NCBI GenBank assembly: GCA_030608745.1
Contig: JAUWDQ010000107.1
Span: 1-8,835, forward strand
Length of the DNA stretch: 8,835 nucleotides
Direction of reading: 5' to 3'
DNA from: Pseudomonadota bacterium
Lineage (GTDB): Bacteria > Desulfobacterota > BSN033 > WVXP01 > G020346125
The first letter of the stretch is position 1; the number at the start of each line of letters is the position of its first letter. The position numbers and the translations under genes were made by a program. A model generated the notes under the pieces. The model was not told the origin of the DNA and searched no databases. It saw only the letters and a program-made list of their open reading frames with translations. Shown one piece after another: positions 1 to 6,883 of this stretch.

Positions 1-1402
1 CGAGCATTTCAATTTTCTTCGCTCCGTGGGCTAAAGTGATCTTACCCGTCTGAAGCTCTACATCCAATATGGCTCGCAAACTGCGCCAGAGTTGACGTTT
101 CAAGCCGATCAGCTGCTGACGCGGATCTCGGACGTATCCCAGCTCATCCAAAAGTCGCTCCGCATAACAGGCCCATCCCTCGTAAAAGAGGGGTGATTCG
201 ATCTGGCGGCGGATCGGGTTGGAATGATGAATGCGAAGATGATCCAAAATGTGGTGGCCGGGATACGTCTCATGGGCCGATAGATAACCACAATGACTGG
301 ATATCAGCGGTAAATCCTCTCTTCCAGGGGTAATGTAAAAAATACCATGGCCTTTGGTATTGCCGGTTAAGGGGGGCCTGTACGAAGCTGTGGCCCTGAG
401 GGATTGTAGATAGGATGGGGTTTGCAGAACAGTGAGCTTCTCTCCAAAGGGAAAGCTCATAATGTCCTGGGAGTAAAAGAAACGCCGGAGGCTCTTTACC
501 TCCTTCTGATATAATCGCATCACTTCTGCAGGGGAAGACACAGAAGGAAGCCCTTCGTAAAGGATAAGGTTCCAGGTCTTGCGGCTGTCAATTTTCCTGG
601 CCAATGCACGGATCTTCTCTTGAGTCTTTTGATAGACGTATTGAGCTATCTCTCGGATTTCCTCAGGGGATTTTGGATAACCCAGGCTGATAGTAAGGAT
701 TTTTTTGAGGCCATCCTCTCCGATGGCAAAAGTGTTCATAGAGGGTAATTGAAGCAACTCATTTTTGTATCCTTCCCAGGCTTCCACTACCTCTCGGTTT
801 TTTGCAAGAAGCTCCTTATTCTCTCCAAACCTCTCCTCAATAAAGGCCCTGATATCATGGTTGTGGAAGTGAAGTGCATCCTGGGCCATATTGAGAGCAA
901 CCTTCAGGGAAATCTCAGAAGGGGAGCGGAGATTTTTCACTGCCAAACTGAGAAAGGAGGGGATTTGGGCAAGAAGGGTGGAGAGATTTGATTTTATTTG
1001 GCCCCTTGCGCTGGTCCTTTGGGAGAGAACCTGGTCCATTGCAAAGAGGGGAACTTTTACATAGAGGGTTGGGTCATTTTGCCAACCCCTTGCGTCATCG
1101 TACTCCCTGATAAAGCTTTCAATGCTCTGCTTGAGGAAGAGGCGATCTATTTCTCCCTCCACGTCATCTCGTTCTTCTGGTGAAATTTCACGTAAAAGGT
1201 TTCGCACATATCTAATATGATCCTGAATTCTCTCCGGGGTAAGCTCATCTAACCTGCTGAGATGGCCAATGGCGACCTCTGAGCGGGGAAGGTAGTAGAA
1301 TTCATCACTGGCACACTGCTGGGGGAGATGCCTTCCAATATAGCTGAAGTAGTCACTGGCTATTACGTCGAGGGACCTCTTTTTCTTTTCCGTATTTTTC
1401 AT
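1..1402 (-). CDS. DUF885-family putative zinc metallopeptidase (C-terminus beyond window edge)
   Basis: The minus strand is open from an ATG at 1402 to the left edge, giving 467 visible residues without a stop. The family assignment rests on HETYPGHH (residues 377-384) and, about 23 residues later, FYEGWACYAE (406-415). These are the two hallmark motifs of DUF885 (Pfam PF05960). By family knowledge they resemble a gluzincin zinc site: the histidines of the first motif and a glutamate of the second (E408 or E415) would be ligands, and E378 the catalytic base. The start is well bounded, because an in-frame TAG lies at 1418-1420 and no other Met codon intervenes; the Shine-Dalgarno is weak (GAGAG about 11 nt upstream). 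The N-terminus (MKNTEKKKRS) is charged and shows no signal peptide, so a cytoplasmic location is inferred, although many DUF885 proteins are exported. The substrate is unknown; peptidase activity is likely but not demonstrable here. Family call is firm, function moderate. Confidence 0.88.
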   Translation of the reverse strand, partial: MKNTEKKKRSLDVIASDYFSYIGRHLPQQCASDEFYYLPRSEVAIGHLSRLDELTPERIQDHIRYVRNLLREISPEERDDVEGEIDRLFLKQSIESFIREYDDARGWQNDPTLYVKVPLFAMDQVLSQRTSARGQIKSNLSTLLAQIPSFLSLAVKNLRSPSEISLKVALNMAQDALHFHNHDIRAFIEERFGENKELLAKNREVVEAWEGYKNELLQLPSMNTFAIGEDGLKKILTISLGYPKSPEEIREIAQYVYQKTQEKIRALARKIDSRKTWNLILYEGLPSVSSPAEVMRLYQKEVKSLRRFFYSQDIMSFPFGEKLTVLQTPSYLQSLRATASYRPPLTGNTKGHGIFYITPGREDLPLISSHCGYLSAHETYPGHHILDHLRIHHSNPIRRQIESPLFYEGWACYAERLLDELGYVRDPRQQLIGLKRQLWRSLRAILDVELQTGKITLAHGAKKIEML

Positions 1403-1447
1403 GGAAGGACTATCTCTCTACTAGACTATTCTTTCCAAGGAATAATT

Positions 1448-1475
1448 CCAAAATCCAAAGTCCAAATGCCAAATA
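1448..1475 (+). repeat. Four tandem CCAAANN heptamers
   Basis: Four consecutive 7-bp units read CCAAAAT, CCAAAGT, CCAAATG and CCAAATA. The same repeat type occurs in the opposite orientation as GCTTTGT-CATTTGG at 1579-1592 and GCTTTGG-CATTTGG at 1647-1660. The segment 1462-1473 (CCAAATGCCAAA) is a perfect inverted copy of 1649-1660. The periodicity is directly visible. Similar degenerate CAAAT-type intergenic repeats occur, from memory, in several environmental bacterial genomes; function is unknown. Confidence 0.7.
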
Positions 1476-1498
1476 AAATCTCAATCGTTAAATGTCAA
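1470..1498 (-). promoter_or_regulatory. Candidate sigma70 promoter for the DUF885 gene
   Basis: On the minus strand a perfect TTGACA (1493-1498) is followed, after exactly 17 nt, by TATTTG (1470-1475), which matches the -10 consensus at only three of six positions. It lies about 70 nt upstream of the ATG at 1402. The -10 falls inside the heptamer repeat tract, so the match could be incidental. Call is tentative. Confidence 0.25.
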
Positions 1499-1578
1499 AA
1501 CTTTTCATAGTCTGGATACCTAAATACCCAAACTGATCACTGGATCGACGACCTGCCCAATCAATAGGACTTCTTTGT

Positions 1579-1660
1579 GCTTTGTCATTTGGCATTATTT
1601 TGAACTTTGCCTGCCCCGTGAAATGTTAGAGCTATTTCACCGGGGAGCTTTGGCATTTGG
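1579..1660 (+). repeat. Inverted-orientation heptamers flanking a bulged hairpin
   Basis: The motif TTTGTCATTTGGCATT (1581-1596) recurs as TTTGGCATTTGGCATT (1649-1664) with one mismatch. Between the two copies lies a hairpin: CCCCGTGAAAT (1614-1624) pairs with ATTTCACCGGGG (1634-1645), an 11-bp stem with a single bulged C and a 9-nt loop. No T-tract follows directly, so it is not a canonical terminator for either strand. The arrangement of a hairpin between direct repeats suggests a dispersed repeat unit. Confidence 0.6.
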
Positions 1661-1801
1661 CATTGCTTACTTTTTTTAACCCCTGTGGGCTGAAAATGAC
1701 AAGAATTCGCCTTAAATATCGCGATTATAGGGGAAAGGGGCCTGTGTGTCAATCAAGGAACCCATCCCCGTCTTGCAGCCAAAAGAATTAAACGTTTCCG
1801 G

Positions 1802-1831
1802 GTATTTAGGGTCTCTGTATTTAGGGTCTCT
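1802..1831 (+). repeat. 15-bp perfect tandem duplication
   Basis: The unit GTATTTAGGGTCTCT occurs twice head to tail (1802-1816 and 1817-1831) and is followed by G, which begins a third partial copy. The core GGGTATTTAGG (1800-1810) also occurs inverted as CCTAAATACCC at 1519-1529. It probably arose by slippage or belongs to a repeat remnant; no function can be assigned. Confidence 0.75.
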
Positions 1832-1886
1832 GAGGTGGGGAACACTTGTCCCTCGCAAACGAGTTTGGGCGCTGCCATAAATGACA

Positions 1887-1929
1887 GTGCTGCGGTGCTG
1901 CAGTGCTGCAGTCAAACAAAAGTGCTGCG
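1887..1929 (+). repeat. GTGCTGCR short iterations
   Basis: Three adjacent 8-bp units (GTGCTGCG 1887-1894, GTGCTGCA 1895-1902, GTGCTGCA 1903-1910) are followed by a fourth GTGCTGCG at 1922-1929. The units contain CTGCAG palindromes. This could be slippage in a microsatellite-like tract or part of a repeat family; it is too short to call an iteron array. Confidence 0.65.
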
Positions 1930-1988
1930 GCGGTTCGGTTTGGAGGATGGGATTACATAGAGGGACAACGAAATCCTCCAGAAAGCCA

Positions 1989-2020
1989 GGGAATTCCGGT
2001 TTATTTCAATCGGAATTTCC
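1989..2020. repeat. 10-bp stem inverted repeat upstream of the RND operon
   Basis: GGGAATTCCG (1989-1998) pairs with CGGAATTTCC (2011-2020) around a 12-nt loop, with a single G-T wobble. There is no following T-run, so it is not an obvious terminator. It sits about 20 bp upstream of the candidate promoter and could be a regulator site or a transcript hairpin. Confidence 0.45.
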
Positions 2021-2041
2021 GAGCTCTTGTGGTAAAATTAA

Positions 2042-2070
2042 TTGAATAACTCGTCACTCACGGTTAAGAT
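2042..2070 (+). promoter_or_regulatory. Candidate sigma70 promoter of the RND operon
   Basis: TTGAAT (2042-2047, four of six matches to the -35 consensus) and TAAGAT (2065-2070, four of six to the -10) are separated by exactly 17 nt in an AT-rich context. The predicted start, near 2077, is about 120 nt upstream of the adaptor ATG. A 22-bp perfect palindrome lies immediately downstream, which is what a repressor-controlled efflux promoter would look like. This is an inference from sequence only. Confidence 0.38.
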
Positions 2071-2082
2071 GGAATGTTTCAG

Positions 2083-2104
2083 AAAAATTTCCAAAGAAAT
2101 TTTT
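2083..2104. promoter_or_regulatory. 22-bp perfect palindrome, possible operator
   Basis: AAAAATTTC (2083-2091) and GAAATTTTT (2096-2104) are perfect 9-bp inverted arms around CAAA. The position just downstream of the candidate promoter fits an operator for a dimeric repressor such as TetR- or MarR-type regulators that often control RND pumps. No regulator gene is in this window. It could equally be an AT-rich hairpin in the 5' leader. Confidence 0.4.
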
Positions 2105-2197
2105 AATCCTCGGAAAGGTGGAAAAAGACAAAAAAGCTAGAACGCACGGGCTAAAAGAAACGGTGTACCTTTCGGTTTACAGCATAGGATTAAAACC

Positions 2198-3436
2198 ATG
2201 AGAAAGGTTCTCGGAGTACTCATCGTCCTGGTACTTGTTGGCCTTCTGGGCTGGCAAGTCTTCCGAAGAGCCTCTATGTCGCTCAAGGATTCTCCACGTC
2301 GGCATCGATCCGTCGCCGTAGCCGTTGAGGTAGCTCCCGTCCAAAAGGCCACGATCCACGACGTGGGGTTTTTCACAGGGTCTCTGGTGCCCAAGTCCTA
2401 TTTTGCCGTCGCCCCGAAGATCGCTGGCCGGCTGGAGAAACTCCTGGTCAATATCGGTGACCGCGTCAAACGGGGGCAATTGATTGCAGTGCTCGATGAT
2501 GAGGAGTATGCCCAGCAAGTCGAGCAGGCTCGGGCGGAACTGGAGGTTGCGAAGGCGAACCTAATAGAAAAGCGTAGCAGCCTGGATGTTTCCAGGCGCG
2601 AATTTGAGAGGGCCCAGGCCCTGCGCCGGAAAAAGATAGCCTCCGAGTCGGAACTCGATGTTGCCCAAGCCCAATACAAGGCCCAAGATGCCAAGCACAA
2701 GGTCGCCCTGGCTCAGGTGACACAGAAAGAAGCTGCGCTGAAAGCAGCCCAAGTACGATTGTCCTACACGCAAATCAAGGCATCGTGGGAGGACGGCGAT
2801 GAAACCAGGGTCGCCGGTGAGAAGTTTGTAGACGAGGGGGCGATGCTTAAGGCCAACGCCCCAATCGTTTCCATCCTTGACATTCATTCCCTGACAGCCG
2901 TGATTCATGTCATCGAGCGAGACTATTCAAAGGTTCGGGTGGGCCAAAAGGTGGTTTTGACCACTGATGCGTTTCCCGGCAGGACGTTTACCGGCAAAAT
3001 CGTTCGCATAGCGCCTCTGCTAAAGGAAACCTCTCGCCAGGCGAGGGTGGAGATCGAGGTTCCCAATCGAGACCGACTCCTTAAACCCGGCATGTTCGTC
3101 CGCGCTCACATTGAGTTCGCCAGGCACGACGATGTGACGGTGGTCCCCCTGGCTGCTCTGACAAAACGCAATAATCAACAGGGCGTCTTCCTGGTGGACA
3201 CTCAAAACATGAAAGCTCACTTCGTTCCCGTAACATTAGGCATTGTTAATGGTGAGCTGGCCGAGGTGGCCAAACCCTCACTTTCCGGATCAGTCGTGAC
3301 CCTGGGTCATCACCTTCTTGAGGACGGCTCCGCCATCACTTTGCCGGACACGAAACAGATGAATTCATCTCCGCGCCGACGCAAGCCCGACGCACCGAAA
3401 AGTGACAGACGAAGTCGGTCAAGGGAAAAACAATGA
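2198..3436 (+). CDS. RND efflux periplasmic adaptor subunit (membrane fusion protein, HlyD/AcrA-like)
   Basis: This 412-residue protein should bridge the inner-membrane permease to the outer-membrane channel. Residues 4-22 form a hydrophobic anchor or signal with no lipobox cysteine. The first half of the lipoyl/barrel-sandwich domain lies near residues 69-100 (VAPKIAGRLEKL, then GDRVKRGQLIAVLD). An alpha-helical hairpin rich in Ala, Gln and Glu spans about 102-187. Its tip contains R138-x3-L142-x6-S149, the RLS motif that in known adaptors contacts TolC-type channels. The second lipoyl half (TQIKA to VDEGAML) covers about 190-217, followed by beta-barrel and membrane-proximal domains to about 380. 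The last 25 residues are strongly basic. The ATG has AGGA at 2186-2189, 8 nt upstream, and an in-frame TAG at 2138-2140 with no other Met in between. Its stop overlaps the permease start (ATGA), indicating translational coupling. Family certain, substrate unknown. Confidence 0.95.
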   Translation: MRKVLGVLIVLVLVGLLGWQVFRRASMSLKDSPRRHRSVAVAVEVAPVQKATIHDVGFFTGSLVPKSYFAVAPKIAGRLEKLLVNIGDRVKRGQLIAVLDDEEYAQQVEQARAELEVAKANLIEKRSSLDVSRREFERAQALRRKKIASESELDVAQAQYKAQDAKHKVALAQVTQKEAALKAAQVRLSYTQIKASWEDGDETRVAGEKFVDEGAMLKANAPIVSILDIHSLTAVIHVIERDYSKVRVGQKVVLTTDAFPGRTFTGKIVRIAPLLKETSRQARVEIEVPNRDRLLKPGMFVRAHIEFARHDDVTVVPLAALTKRNNQQGVFLVDTQNMKAHFVPVTLGIVNGELAEVAKPSLSGSVVTLGHHLLEDGSAITLPDTKQMNSSPRRRKPDAPKSDRRSRSREKQ

Positions 3437-6400
3437 AGCTCTCTCAATTTTCTGTCCATCGCCCTATCTTCACGATCATGGTGGCCCTGATCGTAATTAT
3501 CCTGGGTGGGATATCCCTGATCCGCCTTCCCATCGACCTGATGCCGGATATCACGTATCCGACCCTCAGCATCTCCACTGACTACGATAATGCAAGCCCG
3601 GAAGAAATCGAGGAGTTGGTGACCCGTCCCATCGAAGAGGCAATGAGCGCAGTTCCCGGCGTTGAAGAGGTCTCCTCAAACTCAACGGAAGGCAGGAGCA
3701 AAATCCGCGTGTCCTTCACCTGGGGCACTGACCTGGATGCGGCAGCCAACGATATTCGTGATCGCTTGGACCGTGTGATACCGCGTTTACCGGATGATGC
3801 GGAGCGACCGAGACTGCGCAAATACGACCTAGCCAGCTTTCCCATCCTCATTCTTGGCGCGGCAAGCAAATTGGAACCGGTGCAGATGCGTCGGATTATC
3901 GACGATCAGGTCAAGTACCGCATTGAACGCGTGCCCGGCGTGGCCGCACTTGATATACACGGGGGCCTGGATCGAGAAATCCACGTTAATCTCTACGCCA
4001 ACAAAGTTAAAGCCCTCGGCGTGCCCCTCGATCAGATCCTCAGCCGGATCCGGGCCGGGAACGTCAACGTGCCGGCTGGGACAATAGAGCGGGGAAATTA
4101 TGAGGTGATGATCCGGACTCCTGGTGAATACACAACCTTAGACGACATTCGAAATGCAGTGATAGCCATACGTGAGGGAGTCCCCATTCAAGTGAGGGAT
4201 ATCGCCAGCGTCGAGGACTCCTGGGAAAAAATCACCCGGGTCGTCAGGGTTAACGGCTTACCCGGGATTCGCCTGGTGGTCTTAAAACAATCGGGGACAA
4301 ACACCGTTGAGGTGGCCAAGGATGTCCTCCAGGAGATCGAGCGGATCAATCGAGACATTCCACAGATTCAGCTGACGCCGATTATTGATACCTCGGACTA
4401 CATACAGCGCTCGATCAAGAACGTGGGCTCAATGGCCCTGTATGGGGGAATGCTGGCTGTCCTGGTACTGCTCTTCTTTCTCCGCAACATCTGGGGCACA
4501 GCCATCATTGCCACAGCTATACCGATTTCCGTGATCGCCACGTTCACCCTGATGTATTTTGGTGGCTTTACCCTGAACATCATGACGCTCGGCGGCCTTG
4601 CATTGGGTGTCGGAATGCTGGCCGACAACGCCATCGTTGTTTTGGAGAATATTTTCCGGCGCCGGGAATCAGGCGCCGGACCTGAACACGCAGCGGTAAG
4701 CGGCAGCGAGGAGGTCATATCCCCCATTATCGCCAGCACCCTCACAACCTTAGCAGTCTTTCTCCCCTTAATCTTCGTCCGCGGCATGGCTGGTGTGATG
4801 TTCAAACAGCTTTCACTGGTGGTGGGGTTCTCGCTCTTGTGCTCCCTTGGGGTGGCCGTAACCCTGGTGCCGATGCTGGCTGCCAAGATGCTTCATTTAA
4901 GAACACGTGCCCCGGTGGCCAACGAGGCGAGATCGCACAAGCTGTTCTCCATCAGCCATCGATTCTTTACGGGAATGGAGGATGGCTACAAGCGCCTGAT
5001 TCACTACACCCTTGATCATCGTGCACTGGTTGTGGTTTCCGCGGTCCTGCTTCTGGTTGGAAGCCTGGCCCTCATCCCCCTTGTCGGTGTTGAACTCATG
5101 CCCAGTACCGATGAAGGAGAAGTGAGGGTAAACGCGGAGATGGCGGTTGGCACACGGCTCGACGTCCTCGATGAAAAGTTCAAGATCATCGAAACTATTG
5201 TAAAGAATGCAGTTCCCGAAACCAAAAACGTGGTGACGTATATTGGGCCAAGCTGGCGACGCGCTGGGTCACATACAGGGGAGATGCGCATTGCGCTCAA
5301 GCCGCAGGCAGAGCGATCGCGATCCAGCGAAGAGATCGCGGCAGCACTTCGGCGCAAGCTCATCAATATTCCAGGGGTCGCCATTCGAACACGTGCCGGA
5401 CAAGGGCTCTTCATTTTACGCTTGGGTACCAGGGGCCTGGAGAGGGTCCAAGTTGAAATACGGGGATACGATTTAGAGGCCGCCGATATACTTGCCGAAC
5501 GGGTCAAAAAAGTGGTTGAGTATGTCGATGGTGTCACCGACGCACGGGTGAGCCGAGAATCCGGCAGCCCGGAGGAGCTGATCATTATCGATCGGCAGAA
5601 GGCGGCGGACATGAAACTCACGGTCTCGCAGATTGCTAATATGCTTCAAACGGTCTTATCGGGGACACGGGCGAGCAACTATCGCGAAGGCGGCGACGAG
5701 TACCGGATTCTCGTCAAACTCAAGGACGCAGAGCGAATGGACCTTCGCGACATCCTGGACCTGACGCTGACCAATGCGGATGGCCAACCGGTCATTCTAC
5801 GAAACGTGGTGCAGGTTCGATCTCATAGCGGTCCTGTGCGGATTGAACGTAAAGACCAGGAGCGCTTCGTCACCGTCTCGGCCAACATCAGTGGGCGCGA
5901 TATGGGGTCCATCCTGGCCGACATACGGGAGAACCTTCGCTCAATCCCCGTGCCGCGGAATTTTGGCATTGTTTTTGGCGGCGACTATGAGGAGCAGCAG
6001 AAGGCGTTCAGGGAATTATTGTTGAGCTTCGTGTTGGCCCTGGTGCTGGTGTACATGGTGATGGCATGCCTGTACGAGTCCCTTCGAGATCCTTTCGTGG
6101 TGATGTTTTCCGTGCCGCTGGCCGTCATCGGCGTCATTCTGATGCTCTTTCTTACCAAGACAACCTTCAACATTCAGTCATTCATCGGCTGTATCATGCT
6201 CGGCGGGATCGTTGTCAACAACGCCATCCTGCTTGTGGATCACACCAACCTACTTCGCCGCCGCGATGGAATGGCCATGCGAGAGGCCATTGAAGAGGCT
6301 GGCCGGCGCCGGCTTCGGCCCATCTTGATGACGGCGATGACGACCGTTCTGGCCCTTATCCCGTTGGCCCTTGGGCTTGGCGAGGGTGGGGAGGCCCAAG

Positions 6401-6594
6401 CCCCTCTGGCCAGGGCTATAATCGGGGGACTGCTGAGCTCGGCGCTCATTACCCTGGTGTTCATACCCACCGTTTACTCGATCTTCGAACATCGCTTGTC
6501 CAAGAGGGATGCACAAACCGGCGCCAGTCAATCGGTCCCCTCCGCCAGCGACCGGAGCGCTATGGCAACGCGACCAGCATTGCCTGATAAATAG
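3433..6594 (+). CDS. RND efflux permease, HAE1 (AcrB-like) family
   Basis: This proton-driven inner-membrane transporter has 1053 residues, the normal full RND length. TM1 is near 10-32, followed by a large periplasmic loop to about 330 (porter/docking domains, starting with LPIDLMPDITYPT). TM2-TM6 span about 333-485 and TM7 about 532-553. A second periplasmic loop begins with VELMPSTDEGE and runs to about 860; TM8-TM12 follow to about 1015. In TM4 the proton-relay site reads ADNAIVVLEN, so AcrB D407 corresponds to D398 while D408 corresponds to N399. In TM10 the AcrB K940 position is N929 (VVNNAILLVD). The AcrB R971 and T978 equivalents are present as R960 and T967 in RLRPILMT. It lacks the CzcA-type metal signature in TM4, which argues against a heavy-metal exporter. 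The start overlaps the adaptor stop by 4 bp, and AAGGGA at 3421-3426 can serve as Shine-Dalgarno. Drug, lipid or other amphiphile export is likely; the exact substrate is unknown. Confidence 0.96.
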   Translation: MKLSQFSVHRPIFTIMVALIVIILGGISLIRLPIDLMPDITYPTLSISTDYDNASPEEIEELVTRPIEEAMSAVPGVEEVSSNSTEGRSKIRVSFTWGTDLDAAANDIRDRLDRVIPRLPDDAERPRLRKYDLASFPILILGAASKLEPVQMRRIIDDQVKYRIERVPGVAALDIHGGLDREIHVNLYANKVKALGVPLDQILSRIRAGNVNVPAGTIERGNYEVMIRTPGEYTTLDDIRNAVIAIREGVPIQVRDIASVEDSWEKITRVVRVNGLPGIRLVVLKQSGTNTVEVAKDVLQEIERINRDIPQIQLTPIIDTSDYIQRSIKNVGSMALYGGMLAVLVLLFFLRNIWGTAIIATAIPISVIATFTLMYFGGFTLNIMTLGGLALGVGMLADNAIVVLENIFRRRESGAGPEHAAVSGSEEVISPIIASTLTTLAVFLPLIFVRGMAGVMFKQLSLVVGFSLLCSLGVAVTLVPMLAAKMLHLRTRAPVANEARSHKLFSISHRFFTGMEDGYKRLIHYTLDHRALVVVSAVLLLVGSLALIPLVGVELMPSTDEGEVRVNAEMAVGTRLDVLDEKFKIIETIVKNAVPETKNVVTYIGPSWRRAGSHTGEMRIALKPQAERSRSSEEIAAALRRKLINIPGVAIRTRAGQGLFILRLGTRGLERVQVEIRGYDLEAADILAERVKKVVEYVDGVTDARVSRESGSPEELIIIDRQKAADMKLTVSQIANMLQTVLSGTRASNYREGGDEYRILVKLKDAERMDLRDILDLTLTNADGQPVILRNVVQVRSHSGPVRIERKDQERFVTVSANISGRDMGSILADIRENLRSIPVPRNFGIVFGGDYEEQQKAFRELLLSFVLALVLVYMVMACLYESLRDPFVVMFSVPLAVIGVILMLFLTKTTFNIQSFIGCIMLGGIVVNNAILLVDHTNLLRRRDGMAMREAIEEAGRRRLRPILMTAMTTVLALIPLALGLGEGGEAQAPLARAIIGGLLSSALITLVFIPTVYSIFEHRLSKRDAQTGASQSVPSASDRSAMATRPALPDK

Positions 6595-6597
6595 AGT

Positions 6598-6629
6598 GGG
6601 AAGAACATCCTTCTCCTTCCATTTTTATT
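6598..6629 (+). terminator. Weak terminator-like hairpin after the permease gene
   Basis: Just after the permease stop, GGGAAG (6598-6603) can pair with CTTCTC (6610-6615, one G-U pair) around a 6-nt loop. This is followed 6 nt later by ATTTTTATT (6621-6629). A second possible pairing is GGAAG 6599-6603 with CTTCC 6616-6620, directly abutting the T-rich tract. The stem is short, so at best it gives partial termination before the outer-membrane gene. Confidence 0.25.
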
Positions 6630-6719
6630 GGGGCAATCCCCTGTCCCCGGCCTCCATTGCATAAAAAAAGGAATCGTGATACTGATCGTTTTAGGTGTTT
6701 TAATCGGCGGCAGTATAGA

Positions 6720-6875
6720 TTAACGGCTTCGTAAAAAGTCCATCTGCTGCGTTCCGCTTCATCCTTCGTCACTGCAGCGTACTTCTATGTACACCTCATT
6801 CCTCAGGATTTGCGCGCCTTGCATCTGGATCTTTTTTCTTTGCCGTCTTATTTTGACTTTTTACAATGACGTTAA
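6720..6875. mobile_element. MITE-like inverted-repeat element (non-autonomous, no ORF)
   Basis: Terminal arms TTAACGGCTTCGTAAAAAGTC (6720-6740, plus strand) and the reverse complement of 6855-6875 match at 18 of 21 positions. The innermost 10 bp, GTAAAAAGTC/GACTTTTTAC, are perfect. The interior of about 114 bp carries no coding capacity and includes a small GTAC-TTCTAT-GTAC hairpin (6779-6792). Both ends start with TTAA, and an 8-bp direct repeat ATTAACGG occurs at 6719-6726 and 6878-6885, overlapping the left arm and just outside the right one. From memory, elements with GTAAAAAGTC ends and a similar interior are dispersed in Desulfobacterota genomes; I cannot verify this here. It sits where an efflux operon would usually be continuous, ending 8 nt before the Shine-Dalgarno of the outer-membrane gene. 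Confidence 0.6.
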
Positions 6876-6883
6876 AAATTAAC

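Larger units (their letters stand above)
1403..2197. other. Gene-free divergent intergenic region rich in short repeats
   Basis: This is about 795 bp between the divergently transcribed DUF885 gene and the RND operon. I find no convincing protein-coding gene: the short open frames here lack ribosome-binding sites and recognisable domains. The stretch is AT-rich at both ends. It contains heptamer repeats in both orientations, a bulged hairpin, an 11-bp inverted repeat (1519-1529 versus 1800-1810), a 15-bp tandem duplication, GTGCTGCR iterations, a 10-bp-stem hairpin, and a candidate promoter with a palindrome. These are listed separately. No tRNA or rRNA features were recognised. Confidence 0.75.

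Noticed and set aside
749..1510. Plus-strand open frames of 60-80 codons at 749-991, 998-1183 and 1328-1510
   Set aside because: They lie antisense to the DUF885 gene, whose minus-strand frame is continuous and motif-bearing. They show no domain similarity or ribosome-binding site.
1443..1665. Possible CRISPR array from repeated CAAAT-type units
   Set aside because: Units are contiguous heptamers without spacers of uniform length, and no cas genes are present.
1712..1915. 67-codon minus-strand open frame in the intergenic region
   Set aside because: Its apparent repeats (RDPKY twice) only reflect the 15-bp tandem duplication. No ribosome-binding site, domain or plausible composition was seen.
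4398..5621. Long minus-strand open frames of 162 and 201 codons within the permease gene (4398-4886, 5016-5621)
   Set aside because: They are antisense shadows of a strongly conserved RND gene, with a Ser/Arg/Thr-rich composition typical of complementary-frame artefacts.
6630..6641. GGGG-CAAT-CCCC hairpin as a terminator for the permease gene
   Set aside because: The stem is only 4 bp and no T-run follows on the plus strand.
6657..6683. Possible promoter TTGCAT / GATACT upstream of the outer-membrane gene
   Set aside because: The spacer is only 15 nt and the -35 matches consensus at three positions; too weak to annotate.
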